The notes under the pieces: model-generated | Seen by the model: only the letters and a program-made list of their open reading frames with translations | The model's database searches: none | Told to the model about the DNA's origin: nothing | Assembly: GCA_029259715.1 (NCBI GenBank) | Contig: JAJDEP010000010.1 | Span: 167,691-231,690 of the forward strand | Reading direction: 5' to 3' | Source of the DNA: Planctomycetota bacterium | GTDB taxonomy: Bacteria; Planctomycetota; B15-G4 | DNA: 64,000 bases | Program-made: the position numbers and the translations under genes | In this document: positions 8,206-17,427 of the stretch, one piece after another | Layout: each line of letters begins with the position of its first letter | Position numbering within the stretch: position 1 is the stretch's first letter

Positions 8206-8688
8206 CTACTGAGCGATCAGCGGAATGACCAGGCCGGGCAGGCCGCCTTCGTCCTCGTCGCCGGCCAGGATCTCGAGCAGGAGCTCGCCGTCCATGCCGT
8301 CGCCGCCGCCGTAGCCGTCGTGGATCTCGACGAAGTCCTCGCTCACGCCGGCCGCGACGAGGTGCTTCACCACGGCCATCACGCGCGACTCGTACATCGA
8401 GGCGGTGGCGCCACCACGGCGGACCGAGAGCCGGCCGGCGTGGTCGTGGAAGTGGGTCGCCAGCACCGAAAGGTCGCGGCGACCGAGTTCGTTGAGCACG
8501 GCGGTGCCGGGCGTGAAGTGGTACGGGAACAGGGCCGATTGCACGATCAGCGCGCGGTGCAACGCGGCACCCCGCACGGCGTCGAGACGCCAGAGCTCAT
8601 CGCGCTCCTTGGGCCACTGATGGTCCACAGCGGTGCAAGCCGACAGGCCCATAGCGAGGGCCAACAGTACGATCTTGGACGTCTTCAT
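8206..8688 (-). CDS. Tad-locus lipoprotein with OmpA/CpaD-like domain
   Basis: A 160-residue lipoprotein (lipobox GLSAC, Cys18). The mature part contains FPYHFTPGTAVLNELGRRDL, then a helix ending in FHDH, then LSVRRGG and SRVMAVVKHLVAAGV. This order of strand, helix, strand with arginine and helix resembles OmpA-like domains and the CpaD family, which are outer-membrane companions of the Tad secretin. The gene sits between tadC and the TPR lipoprotein, exactly where a CpaD-like component is expected. The C-terminus is acidic (GDEDEGG). Assignment to CpaD is an inference from context and layout. It has a GGAG ribosome-binding sequence. Confidence 0.55.
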   Translation of the reverse strand: MKTSKIVLLALAMGLSACTAVDHQWPKERDELWRLDAVRGAALHRALIVQSALFPYHFTPGTAVLNELGRRDLSVLATHFHDHAGRLSVRRGGATASMYESRVMAVVKHLVAAGVSEDFVEIHDGYGGGDGMDGELLLEILAGDEDEGGLPGLVIPLIAQ

Positions 8689-8719
8689 CTGGACTTCTCC
8701 ACTCTCCGGATCACCCCGA

Positions 8720-9625
8720 TCACCAACCCATGACGCCGGCCAGCATCAACAGCGCCGGCCCGACCATCACCATCATCAGTGCGGGGAAGATGAACAGCAC
8801 CATGGGGATGAGGAGCTTGACCGTGGTCTTCTCCGCCATCTCCTCGGCTCTCTGCGAACGGGTCTCGCGCATCGTGGTGGCGAAGGTGCGCAAGGCATCG
8901 ACGACGCCGGCGCCGAAGCGCTCCGACTGCACCATCAGGGCCACGAGCGACGACAGGTCTTCGGCGCCGGTGCGGTCGGCCATGTGACGCATGGCATCGG
9001 CTCGCGGGACACCCAGCCCCATCTCGAGGTTGGTCAGCTCCATCTCGTCGGCGAAGGTCGGGCTCACCGAGCGGAACTCGTCGGCGACGGCGTTCCATGC
9101 CATGTCGAGTCCCATGCCGGACGAGACGCAGATTTCGAGCAGGTCGATGGCGTCGGGCAGGTGGATGCGGATCTCTTCACAGCGCTTGCCGCGACGGGCC
9201 TCGACCACGATGTTCGGGATGAACGACAGCACCGCGCCGCCGGCCAGGATGATGAACAGCGTCATCACCAGACCGAATTCGAGGTAGCCCACGCCGAGGG
9301 CGAAGACCGTCAGGCCCACGGCGAAGAACAGCATCTTCGTGCCCATGAACACCGTGGCGGCCGAGTTGCTGTGGTAGCCGGCCATGGCCAGCGTCTGCTG
9401 CAGCTTCTGGCTGGTCGTGCCGGGCGAGACCACCTTGCCGATGCGGTCCATCGTGCCCACCAGGCCGTCGCCACCCTCGAGGATGTCGTCCTCGTCGACC
9501 TCGCCGAGGGCGCGGTGTCGCAGCAGGCGCGCCTCGCGCTTGGCCTTCTTGACCAGCACGACGGCCCCCGCCAGGGCGGTGGCGGCGACTCCGGTCAGCA
9601 GGGCGATGGGGAGGGCATTCAGCAT
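8720..9625 (-). CDS. tadC: Tad inner-membrane platform protein TadC
   Basis: A 301-residue type II secretion F-domain protein. Membrane helices lie near the N-terminus (LPIALLTGVAATALAGAVVL), in the middle (MLFFAVGLTVFALGVGYLEF and MTLFIILAGGAVLSFIPNIV) and at the C-terminus (LLIPMVLFIFPALMMVMVGP). The cytoplasmic segment carries DAIDLLEICVSSGMGLDMAW and SEMELTN-like helices found in TadC. With TadB it forms the platform in the inner membrane that couples the CpaF ATPase to pilus assembly. It lies 13 bases downstream of tadB with a GGGAGAG ribosome-binding sequence. Confidence 0.88.
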   Translation of the reverse strand: MLNALPIALLTGVAATALAGAVVLVKKAKREARLLRHRALGEVDEDDILEGGDGLVGTMDRIGKVVSPGTTSQKLQQTLAMAGYHSNSAATVFMGTKMLFFAVGLTVFALGVGYLEFGLVMTLFIILAGGAVLSFIPNIVVEARRGKRCEEIRIHLPDAIDLLEICVSSGMGLDMAWNAVADEFRSVSPTFADEMELTNLEMGLGVPRADAMRHMADRTGAEDLSSLVALMVQSERFGAGVVDALRTFATTMRETRSQRAEEMAEKTTVKLLIPMVLFIFPALMMVMVGPALLMLAGVMGW

Positions 9626-9638
9626 CGTCGTCTCTCCC

Positions 9639-10628
9639 TCAGACCTTCAGGTCGGCCATCTTGTTCATGACGAACCATCCGACGAGCAGGCTGGTGAGAC
9701 TCGCGCCGAGCATGAACTGGCCGGCCACGCTGGCGTACAGCTCCGACATGTACTCGGGGCTGATCGCGTTCAGCACGGCGAAGAGGATGAACGGCAGCCC
9801 GATCAGCACCTTCTTGCTGAACTGGGTCTGGGCCGTGAGCGTGCGGAAGCGGCGGCCGAGCTTCAGGCGCTCGCGGATCACGAAGGCGATGCCCTCCATC
9901 ACGTCCGCCACCTGTCCGCCCGACTTCATGTTGATCGTGAGCGAGGCGGAGAAGAGCTTCATGTCGTTGCTGCCGCTGATGTTCGAGGCCTTGCGCAGCG
10001 CTTCCTCGAGCTTGATGCCCATGGACTGCTGCTGGCAGATGTCCGCGAAGAGGCGACCGACGGGCGCCGGGATCTCCTCGCTCATCAGCCGGAAGGCGGC
10101 GAGCAGCGTGTGGCCCGAGCGCAAAGCGCGCGCGCACAGCTCGAGGCTGTCGACGAACTGGCGGTTGAACAGCTGCCGCCGCTTCGTGGCCTTGGCGTGC
10201 ATGATGTACCAGAAGGCGGTACCCACCACGATCGGCCCGACCACCAGGGGCAGGGCGCGCTGCGTCAGGGCGAAGCCCGCGACGGCGACCACCAGCATGA
10301 TCACGGCGACGACGGTGAACAGTCCCCGCAGCGGCATGGTGTAGCCGGCCTCGCGGCGCAGGGCCTCCATGCGTTCGACCATTCGGGGCTTGTCACCCGA
10401 CTCGGCCACGAGGGTGACGGCCTCCTCCCCCTCGTGCCACAGGCGCAGCGTGCGCACCGACTCGGTCTGCGGTCCGCCCGGGTCGAGCCGCTGGCGCATG
10501 AACGACTCGCGCCGGGCCCGCTTCTGGGCGACCAGCAGCACCACGACGGACCACGCCGCCATCACGAGCCCGAAGGCTGCGATGCCCTTGATGATCATCA
10601 GGGGGTCGATGGTTTCACTGATCGGCAC
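9639..10628 (-). CDS. tadB: Tad inner-membrane platform protein TadB
   Basis: A 329-residue type II secretion F-domain protein. It begins with a membrane helix (IAAFGLVMAAWSVVVLLVA), has two more around LFTVVAVIMLVVAVAGFALT and LVVGPIVVGTAFWYIM, then the F-domain DSLELCARALRSGHTLLAAF and TINMKSGGQVADVMEGIA, and a last helix near the C-terminus. MKSGGQ is a recurring TadB motif. I take the GTG at 10628 as start; an ATG at 10598 is an alternative, and a much longer upstream frame is only the shadow of cpaF. The gene starts 32 bases after cpaF. Confidence 0.85.
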   Translation of the reverse strand: MPISETIDPLMIIKGIAAFGLVMAAWSVVVLLVAQKRARRESFMRQRLDPGGPQTESVRTLRLWHEGEEAVTLVAESGDKPRMVERMEALRREAGYTMPLRGLFTVVAVIMLVVAVAGFALTQRALPLVVGPIVVGTAFWYIMHAKATKRRQLFNRQFVDSLELCARALRSGHTLLAAFRLMSEEIPAPVGRLFADICQQQSMGIKLEEALRKASNISGSNDMKLFSASLTINMKSGGQVADVMEGIAFVIRERLKLGRRFRTLTAQTQFSKKVLIGLPFILFAVLNAISPEYMSELYASVAGQFMLGASLTSLLVGWFVMNKMADLKV

Positions 10629-10660
10629 GATGGGTTTCCGTTCGGTTCCGCGGGTCGGGT

Positions 10661-11956
10661 TCAGCGGTTGGGGATCTTCTTGAAGATCTCGGGCGGCAGT
10701 TCGACGCCCTCGGCGATCATCTTGTCCATGGCGCGGGGCCGCACACCGCAGCCTTCGAAGCGGCCGGTCGCGTGGCCCTCTTCGTCGATGCCGGTCTGCT
10801 TGAACTTGAAGATGTCCTGCATCAGGATCGTCTCGTTCTCCATGCCGGCGATCTCGGTGATGTTCACCACCTTGCGTCGCCCGCCGGTCATGCGCTGACT
10901 GTGGATGACCAGGTCGAGCGTCGACGCCATCTGGTCGCGGATGATGCGGATCGGGTAGTCGATGCCGGACATGCTGACCATGTTCTCGATGCGGCGCACG
11001 GCATCGCGGGTGGTGTTGGCGTGCACCGTCGACATCGAGCCCTCGTGACCGGTGTTCATGGCCTGGAGCATGTCGAGGCACTCGGCGCCGCGCACCTCGC
11101 CGATGATGATGCGATCGGGCCGCATGCGCAGCGTGTTCTTGAGCAGGTCGCGCTGGTTGATCTCGCCCTTTCCTTCGATGTTCGCAGGGCGCGTCTCCAG
11201 CGGCACGACGTGGTCCCGCTGCAGCATGAGCTCGGCGGCGTCCTCGATGGTGATCACGCGCTCGCCGTTGGGGATCCACTTGGAGAGCACGTTGAGCAGC
11301 GTCGTCTTGCCCGTGCCGGTACCGCCCGACACGATGATGTTGAGCCGGCACTTCACCGCCGACTCGAGGAACATGCACATCTCCTCGCTCCACGAGTCGA
11401 ACTCGATCAGCGACCGGGCGTCGATCTGCACACCGGCGAAGCGACGAATGCTCATCGTCGGGCCGTCGAGGGCGAGGGGCGGGATGATGGCGTTGACGCG
11501 GGAACCGTCGACCAGGCGCGCGTCGAGCATGGGCGAGCTCTCGTCGATGCGGCGGCCCACGCCCGCGGCGATGCGCTGGATCACGCCGAGCAGGTGGGCG
11601 TTGTCGCGGAAGGTGGCGTCGGCCAGCTCGAGCCGGCCCTTGCGTTCGAGGTAGATCTGGTGCGGGCCGTTCACGAGGATGTCGCTCACGGTCGGGTCGC
11701 GCATGATCTCCTCGAGCGGGCCGAGCCCGAAGATCTCGTCCATGACCTCGCGCAGGAGCTGCTGCTTCTCGAGCGACGTGAGCGGCGCGCGCTGCTCGCC
11801 GATCAGCTCGTCGACGCGGCGCATGCACTCGTCGCGCAGCTGCTGGGCGGGCATCTTGCGCGCCTGGTTCAGGTCGAGCGTGTCGAGCAGGCGCGTGTGC
11901 ACCCGCGACTTGACGTCTTCCCTCACCGACGTGGCACTCTGGCCGACCGTACTCAT
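10661..11956 (-). CDS. cpaF: Tad secretion ATPase CpaF/TadA
   Basis: A 431-residue hexameric secretion ATPase that powers Flp pilus assembly. The N-terminal domain includes GPLEEIMRDPTVSDILVNG. The Walker A motif GGTGTGKT has its lysine at residue 217, followed by the VITIEDAAEL Walker B region, the RMRPDRIIIGEVRGAE Asp/Glu and His box region and the STVHANTTRDAV segment. All are canonical for CpaF/TadA. The start ATG overlaps the stop of cpaE by four bases (ATGA), so the two are likely translationally coupled; the sequence GGGGGTGA upstream serves as ribosome-binding site. Confidence 0.95.
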   Translation of the reverse strand: MSTVGQSATSVREDVKSRVHTRLLDTLDLNQARKMPAQQLRDECMRRVDELIGEQRAPLTSLEKQQLLREVMDEIFGLGPLEEIMRDPTVSDILVNGPHQIYLERKGRLELADATFRDNAHLLGVIQRIAAGVGRRIDESSPMLDARLVDGSRVNAIIPPLALDGPTMSIRRFAGVQIDARSLIEFDSWSEEMCMFLESAVKCRLNIIVSGGTGTGKTTLLNVLSKWIPNGERVITIEDAAELMLQRDHVVPLETRPANIEGKGEINQRDLLKNTLRMRPDRIIIGEVRGAECLDMLQAMNTGHEGSMSTVHANTTRDAVRRIENMVSMSGIDYPIRIIRDQMASTLDLVIHSQRMTGGRRKVVNITEIAGMENETILMQDIFKFKQTGIDEEGHATGRFEGCGVRPRAMDKMIAEGVELPPEIFKKIPNR

Positions 11957-13125
11957 GCTTCACCCCCTGCCATGGATTGAAGCGCTGAAGGCGACAGGTC
12001 CTCGACGCGGCGGGCGATGGCCGCGAGGTCCTTCCGCAGCGGCGAGCGCGGCGCCACCTTGGCCAGGGGTTGTCCGTAGTTGAGCGCCTTCATGGCCGAC
12101 GTGAAGTCGTTGGTCAGGCGCAGCACCTCGGTGCCCGTGAGGGCTTCCTCGGCGTCCTCGGGCCGCAACAGCGGCGGCCGCTTGCGGTAGCGGTTGGCCA
12201 CGGCGAACAGCCGCTCGGTGCTGACACCGCGGTCCATCAGGGCCTGGATCATGTTGCGCGTGGTGCGCACGTCGATGACCGACAGTTCGAACACGATGAG
12301 CGTCATGGTGCTGGCCTTGGCCAGGGCCGCCGCCACGTCGTGGGGCACCCGCGCGGCGTCGATGATCACGTCGTTGTAGGCCTGCCGGCAGGCCACGAGA
12401 GCGCGGTCGAGGCCCGCGAAGTCGAGCCGTGACGGGTTGCTGAAGTCGACGCTCACCGGGCTGAGCAGCACGTGCAGGTCGTCGTTGAAGGGCGCCGCCG
12501 TGGAGGCCACCAGCTCGCCGTCGACGACGCCCTCGGTGGCCAGGATGTCGGCGATGCCGAACTGCCCCTCGAGGCCCAGGTAGGTGCCGACCGCACCGTA
12601 GTTCTGGTCGAGGTCGATGAGCAGCGTGCGCCGCTCACTCTGCAGGCGCAGCTCTTCGGCCAGGTTGACGGCGACCGTGGTCGCGCCGCATCCCCCCCGG
12701 GCCGAGAGCACCGTCACCACGCGGCCGGCGTCGCGCGAGCCACCCTTGGCGTCACGCACGAGGCGCCCGAGCACCGCGGCGAGGTCGTCCTTGATCGCGC
12801 TCTTCACCAGGCAGTGGCGTGCGCCGATCTGCATGGCCTCGAGCACGATGTCGTTGCGGAACTCGTGGCACAGCGTGACGAACCGCGTCGACGGGTGCTG
12901 GACGATGAGGCTCTCGAGAGCCGCCAGCGACTCCATCGGTCGCGGGTCGATGTCCACCAGGGCCACCGGAGCCGACCGCTCGGCGAGCAAAGTCGACATC
13001 TCCGAGAGGTCGCTGCAGAGCTGCAGCCGCGCGCCGATCTGGGCGCTCGCGTTCGAGGCTTCGTGCACTGCGCTCTGAGTGGCGCTCTCACCCGTCAGAA
13101 GCAGAAGATCGTATCCGCCGTCCAC
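11953..13125 (-). CDS. cpaE: Tad localisation protein CpaE/TadZ
   Basis: A 390-residue protein with an N-terminal receiver-like domain (ALVDIDPRPMESLAALESLI) and a C-terminal MinD/ParA-like ATPase domain. The P-loop reads SARGGCGATTVAVNLA. The usual lysines of the deviant Walker A motif are missing, a state known for TadZ/CpaE proteins. The LIDLDQNYGAVGTYLGL segment is the Walker A' region. CpaE places the Tad machine at a cell site. It starts at a GTG and its end overlaps cpaF by four bases. Confidence 0.9.
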   Translation of the reverse strand: MDGGYDLLLLTGESATQSAVHEASNASAQIGARLQLCSDLSEMSTLLAERSAPVALVDIDPRPMESLAALESLIVQHPSTRFVTLCHEFRNDIVLEAMQIGARHCLVKSAIKDDLAAVLGRLVRDAKGGSRDAGRVVTVLSARGGCGATTVAVNLAEELRLQSERRTLLIDLDQNYGAVGTYLGLEGQFGIADILATEGVVDGELVASTAAPFNDDLHVLLSPVSVDFSNPSRLDFAGLDRALVACRQAYNDVIIDAARVPHDVAAALAKASTMTLIVFELSVIDVRTTRNMIQALMDRGVSTERLFAVANRYRKRPPLLRPEDAEEALTGTEVLRLTNDFTSAMKALNYGQPLAKVAPRSPLRKDLAAIARRVEDLSPSALQSMAGGEA

Positions 13126-13188
13126 GTTGTCGTCCGTCTCAGAAGTGAGGTTGTCAGCGAGATCCGCGTGCCGCCGGATCAGCGGGGT

Positions 13189-15057
13189 CTAGGCGTCTTC
13201 GGCCTCTTCCGAGGCGCCGGACGGCTCATCGGAGGTGTCGTCGTCCGAGCCGGACGTGTCGTTGTCGTTGCCCGCGTCGGTCGTGTCGTCGGCGGTCGTG
13301 TCGTCGTCGGTCGTGTCGTCACCGGACTCAGGAGCGCCGAGCTCGGGGTCCCAGGCGTCTTCCGTGCCCCCGGCCTCGGCCTCGAGCGCAGCCGCATCGG
13401 CCTCGCTGAAGATCTCGGTGGGGACCGGCGCCGGGGTCGCCGTGGGTGCCGGCGGCAGCAGGATGGGCGCGGCCGACGCGGCGTGCGCGGTGTGCGCGGC
13501 GGCGTACAAGGCCCAGGGCTCGACCATGGTGCTGTCCATGTCCGGACGCGCGCGGCTCAGCGCGAGCGGCTGGTCGTGGGAAGCCCAGGCGCCGGGACCC
13601 TGCAGGCGGGCCAGGCCGATCTCGTGCATCCAGTCCTTGCGCAACGAGTCATGCGCCGAGATGGGCTGGCCTTCGATGCGACCCTCGGAATACAGCTCCC
13701 AGTCCGAAGGCACGACGTGGTCGTCGCCCGGCAGCGGCGGGAGGTTGACCGCTGAGAGCGGCTCGACCTGCGACGCCGTCACCATCACCACCAGCTCCGT
13801 CTCACCGCTCTGGTAACTCACCGAGCGGAACAACGGGCCGAGGATCGGCAGCGAACTGAGCCCGGGGACCCGCGACGACTGGGCGTTGGTGGTCTCCGAA
13901 ATCAGTCCGGCCATGGCGAACGACTGGCCACTGCGCAGCTCGAGGGTCGTCTCGGCGGTGCGCTGGACGATGCTCGGCACGCTGAAGCCCTGCAGTTCGA
14001 CCGCGCCGATGTCGCTGAGTTCGCTGACCTCGGTGGAGACCTTCAGGCGGATCTTGGCGTCACCCAGCACCTCGGGGGTGAACTTCAGCTTGATGCCGAA
14101 TTCCTTGTACTCGATGGTGACCGAGGCGCCGCCGGTGGTGCCGCCCTGCACGACGGGGATGGGAAACTCGCCGCCGGCCAGGAAGCTGGCCTCTTCACCG
14201 CTGAGCGCCACGAGGGTCGGCTCGGCGAGCAGGCGCAGGTATTCGTTCTCGGCCAGGGCCTCGACGAACATCTGCAGGTCGGCCTTCGGGAAGGCCGCGA
14301 AGAACGACACGGCCGAGCTCACACCCTGGGTCGCCGTGAAGGCGAAGGGCGTGTTGCTGAAGGCCGAGGCGCCGCCGGGCGGGCCGATGCTGATCGGGTT
14401 GATCGGGCCGCCGCCGGACGATCCCACGGTGTTGCCGAGGATCAGCTGGTCGCCGGTGCGGAAGAAGTTGAAGCCCAGCGAGCGCACGCCCGCACGGCTC
14501 ACCTCGGCCAGGCGCACCTGCACCTCGACCTGCTGGATGCCCGGCAGGATGGTGCGGTCGATGTAGGGGATCTCGTAGATGTCGAGGTAGGCGTGGAGCT
14601 GCGGGGCGTCGTGGGCATGGCCCAGCGTGCCGGTCACGATGATCGCGCCGTCGGCCTGCTGCAGCGTCAGGTTCGCCTTCGGGAACATGATGGAGAGCTT
14701 GGACTGCAGCCGCTCGACGTCGACGTTGACCTCGATGCGCACCTCGCGGGTCTCGCCGTCGTCGCTCCAATAGATCAGGTCGGTGACACCGGGACCGTTG
14801 CCGCTGATCAGCAGCAGGCGCGGGCTGAGCACGTCCACGTCCGCCACCTCGGGGTTGGTCAGCGAGGCGCCCTTCACGGACCAGGGCGCCGAGAGCGTCA
14901 TCGAGCGGCCCATGTTGAGCGAGACGGACGGGCCGTCATCGGTCGTCACGGCCGCGGCAGCCGCCGGCGACATCGCCACGCAGAAGGTCAGGATCGCACT
15001 GAGCGCGAAGGAGCACCAGGCGATCGAACGGGTGTTGCGGGTACGAATGGGAAACAT
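13189..15057 (-). CDS. cpaC: Tad secretin CpaC/RcpA with acidic C-terminal tail
   Basis: A 622-residue outer-membrane secretin. Residues 1-35 form a signal peptide. The pilus-type N0 domain (SLNMGRSMTLSAPWSVKG and SPRLLLISGNGPGVTDL) is followed by a BON-like region and the secretin core, including VEVQVRLAEVSRAGVRSLGF, LLAEPTLVALSGEEASFLAG and SFAMAGLISETTNAQSSRVPG. Unlike most CpaC proteins it has about 150 extra residues after the core, ending in a tail rich in Asp and Thr (DDTTDDDT type), encoded by repeats of a GTCGTGTCGTC-like unit near 13270-13320. The tail may be periplasmic or cell-surface exposed. The start at 15057 is preceded by GGAGAG; the longer open frame to 15294 overlaps cpaB and is rejected. 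Confidence 0.93.
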   Translation of the reverse strand: MFPIRTRNTRSIAWCSFALSAILTFCVAMSPAAAAAVTTDDGPSVSLNMGRSMTLSAPWSVKGASLTNPEVADVDVLSPRLLLISGNGPGVTDLIYWSDDGETREVRIEVNVDVERLQSKLSIMFPKANLTLQQADGAIIVTGTLGHAHDAPQLHAYLDIYEIPYIDRTILPGIQQVEVQVRLAEVSRAGVRSLGFNFFRTGDQLILGNTVGSSGGGPINPISIGPPGGASAFSNTPFAFTATQGVSSAVSFFAAFPKADLQMFVEALAENEYLRLLAEPTLVALSGEEASFLAGGEFPIPVVQGGTTGGASVTIEYKEFGIKLKFTPEVLGDAKIRLKVSTEVSELSDIGAVELQGFSVPSIVQRTAETTLELRSGQSFAMAGLISETTNAQSSRVPGLSSLPILGPLFRSVSYQSGETELVVMVTASQVEPLSAVNLPPLPGDDHVVPSDWELYSEGRIEGQPISAHDSLRKDWMHEIGLARLQGPGAWASHDQPLALSRARPDMDSTMVEPWALYAAAHTAHAASAAPILLPPAPTATPAPVPTEIFSEADAAALEAEAGGTEDAWDPELGAPESGDDTTDDDTTADDTTDAGNDNDTSGSDDDTSDEPSGASEEAEDA

Positions 15058-15094
15058 CTTCTCTCCGTCTCTCGTGGGCAGGAGCCCACGCACG

Positions 15095-16018
15095 TCAGCC
15101 GTCACCGTTGAGGGTTGCGTCGTCGATGTTGAAGCTCTTGGTCTCGCGCTTGCCGCCGCGGACGATGACCGTCTCCCAGGTCGGGACCGGCGCGACCACG
15201 GGCACCACGGTGGGCGCCTCGGGGATCGGCATCGGCGCCACGGGCCGGGACGGCATGTCGGGCAGCAGGGAAGCCAGCAGCGTGCCGTTGGCACCTGAGG
15301 CCACCATGTCGTTCGGGTTGCGCAGGGCCAGGCTGATGGCGCCCTCCTGCATGGCGAGGTTCAGGGCCTCGGCCTGGTTGGCGTCCACCAGCAGCGTCAC
15401 CCGCGGCGAGCGGTTGCGCATGGACTGGGCCGCGAGGGCCTCGTCCTCGGTGTACACGGGGCCGTCGGGGGCGACGATGGTCTTGTCGCCCACCGCGACG
15501 ACCTGCACCTTCTGCAGCAGCGTCACGGACACGGGCTGGGCGGCGCCGCCGCCATCGGAGCGCACGTCGGTCGAGAAGAGCACGTCGACATAGCAGCCCG
15601 GGTAGAGCAGGTCCTCGATACCCATCGAGTTGTTGACCGGGATGTTGATCGCGCGCAGGCCGCTGGCGAGGGCGGCGGCGAGGTGAGCATTCGATCCGTC
15701 AGGCGCGAAGTGCTCGCGGGTCAGGACCTGGCCCGTCGTCACCGGGACGATGAGCACGCGGCCGATCACCTGCACCGGGTCGATCAGCGCCGACTCGGGG
15801 GCGATGTCCGGCGACACGGCGCGGTTGCTGATGTCGCCTTCGGTCACGGTCTGCATGGCCTGCATGTCGTGAGCGGCCAGCATGAGCGTCACGTCCTGGG
15901 CCTCGGGCGTCGCCGCGGGACCCTGCGCTCCGTCACCCTGCATGGATGCCACGAGGACGGCCGCACAGATGGCGGCGACCAGACCGAGACCGAACAGTCC
16001 GACGATGGACCACTTCAT
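15095..16018 (-). CDS. cpaB: Flp pilus assembly protein CpaB/RcpC
   Basis: A 307-residue periplasmic protein with an N-terminal membrane helix (IVGLFGLGLVAAICAAVLVA) and an SAF domain that includes AAHDMQAMQTVTEGDIS and IGRVLIVPVTTGQVLTREHF, then the RcpC region NIPVNNSMGIEDLLYPGCYV. The C-terminal 60 residues are rich in proline and end in KSFNIDDATLNGDG. CpaB proteins bind peptidoglycan or secretin and help pore function. The start at 16018 follows AAGGGAGGT, the best ribosome-binding site of the cluster; the longer frame to 16186 has no such support. It is the first gene of the block cpaB-cpaC-cpaE-cpaF-tadB-tadC. Confidence 0.9.
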   Translation of the reverse strand: MKWSIVGLFGLGLVAAICAAVLVASMQGDGAQGPAATPEAQDVTLMLAAHDMQAMQTVTEGDISNRAVSPDIAPESALIDPVQVIGRVLIVPVTTGQVLTREHFAPDGSNAHLAAALASGLRAINIPVNNSMGIEDLLYPGCYVDVLFSTDVRSDGGGAAQPVSVTLLQKVQVVAVGDKTIVAPDGPVYTEDEALAAQSMRNRSPRVTLLVDANQAEALNLAMQEGAISLALRNPNDMVASGANGTLLASLLPDMPSRPVAPMPIPEAPTVVPVVAPVPTWETVIVRGGKRETKSFNIDDATLNGDG

Positions 16019-16219
16019 CGATGACCTCCCTTGATGCGACGACCGGTGGGTCCGGCCGCTTGAGGCAGGAGCCGCCCTCGGCGATCTCCTCCCAGCGGCT
16101 TTTCGACACCCATCACCGGCCGACATGAAGGATTCCGGCCTCCCGGGCCCCGCCTTCCGGCCCGGTCCTCGGGGCCCGCCAGTCACATCAATGCGGACCG
16201 ATGCGTCCGGGCCGAATAC

Positions 16220-16310
16220 GCCCGCAGCCCGCTGCGCCGTGAGGCGTGCGGGCTGCGGGCGCCGGCCACCCAGCCGGTCGGCTGTTCCTCACTCTCCCGG
16301 GCCGGGAGAG
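16220..16310 (-). terminator. Two inverted repeats between the VWA-TadG and cpaB genes
   Basis: GCCCGCAGCCCGC at 16220-16232 pairs perfectly with GCGGGCTGCGGGC at 16248-16260 (13 bp, 15-base loop). CTCTCCCGG at 16292-16300 pairs with CCGGGAGAG at 16302-16310. They lie just after the stop of the gene ending at 16330 and before cpaB. There is no U-run, so they may end transcription weakly or stabilise mRNA ends. The rest of the 311-base gap 16019-16329 shows nothing I can name. Confidence 0.5.
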
Positions 16311-16329
16311 CCGTCTCTCGTTCCGTGAC

Positions 16330-17427
16330 TCAGTCCACGAGCTGGGTCGGCAGCTGGGCGCAGATGGTCAGCAGCAGGTCGGGCAGGCTTGAGGGGTTGG
16401 GCGTCTTGAGGTAGATCCCATCGCCGCGCACCAGGCTCTCCATGAAGGTGGAGGCCGTGGTGTCGTTGTTCTGGTCGAAGAACACGACGAACACCGAGAT
16501 GTCGGCGGCCGCCGCGTTGTCGGCCCAGGTCCGGGCCAGGCTGGTGAGCTGGGCGGCGCTCAGGTTGGGTCCGTTGTTGCTGTGAGTCGGCTTGCCGTCC
16601 CCCACGAGCACGATGGCGCGGCGGGTCTCGGGGTCGTCGGGCGGGTTGGCAGCCAAGAGGTTGACCCCCGCCTCGAGGCCGGCGGCGACGTTGGTGCCGC
16701 TGCAGGGCGGCATGCCGGTCTTGCCACAGTTCTTGATGGACCCCACCGCTGAACTGAGGCTCAGGTAGCTGCTGATGATCTTCTGCAGAGTGGCGACCAC
16801 CTGCCCATAGCCGGTGAAGGTGACCAGGCCGAAGCGCGATTCGGGCCCGACGTGGCTCGCGAAACAGTCGAGCAGGGCCTGGTCGGCGGTGCGGGCGTCC
16901 CCGATCTCCTCGGAGAACGAGCCGGTCACGTCCTGCACCAGCACGATGTCCCAGGTCTGGGCCGTGCCGAAGGCCGCCACCGCCTTGGCAGAGACGTCGG
17001 CGTCCTGGAATCCGAGCGCCTTGGCCAGGGTCGTGCGCATCGGGTTGTCGTTGGCGTCGCTGCGCTGGACACGCACCTCGATGGCATCGGCGGGAACCCC
17101 TCCGGCCGCGAAGGTGCGCGTGGCCCGGTTCCAGGTGCCGAGCACCACGTCCGCCGGCTTGAGCACCTCGCCGTGATGGCCGGCGGGCATGTTCTTGCCG
17201 GCATACTCGAGGGCCCGCAGGCGCGCCGTGACCAGGTTGGGCAGCTCGCCCACGGCCGCCAGGGCGGCGCCGTCGGCGGTGGCCTGCAGTTGGCCCCGCA
17301 TCTGCATCATGCGGCTGCCGTCCACGGCCAGCGCGGCGAATCCCATCAGGGCGGCCATGCTGGCCAGCACCCAGATCAGGACGAATCCTCCGTCGCCGGA
17401 GCGACGGTCCTTGCTCTGCTCATGCAT
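16330..17427 (-). CDS. TadG-like pilus protein with VWA domain, copy 1
   Basis: A 365-residue protein with the TadE/G-like N-terminus GFVLIWVLASMAALMGFAAL followed by AVDGSRMMQMRGQLQATADG, and then a von Willebrand A domain. The MIDAS metal site is visible as DVTGSFSEE, and FGLVTFTGYGQV and AIVLVGDGKPTHS fit later VWA strands. VWA-TadG proteins are thought to be minor pilins or adhesive tips of Tad pili. It has about 60 percent visual similarity to the next gene over the whole length, so the two arose by duplication. The start follows GAGGAG. Confidence 0.85.
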   Translation of the reverse strand: MHEQSKDRRSGDGGFVLIWVLASMAALMGFAALAVDGSRMMQMRGQLQATADGAALAAVGELPNLVTARLRALEYAGKNMPAGHHGEVLKPADVVLGTWNRATRTFAAGGVPADAIEVRVQRSDANDNPMRTTLAKALGFQDADVSAKAVAAFGTAQTWDIVLVQDVTGSFSEEIGDARTADQALLDCFASHVGPESRFGLVTFTGYGQVVATLQKIISSYLSLSSAVGSIKNCGKTGMPPCSGTNVAAGLEAGVNLLAANPPDDPETRRAIVLVGDGKPTHSNNGPNLSAAQLTSLARTWADNAAAADISVFVVFFDQNNDTTASTFMESLVRGDGIYLKTPNPSSLPDLLLTICAQLPTQLVD

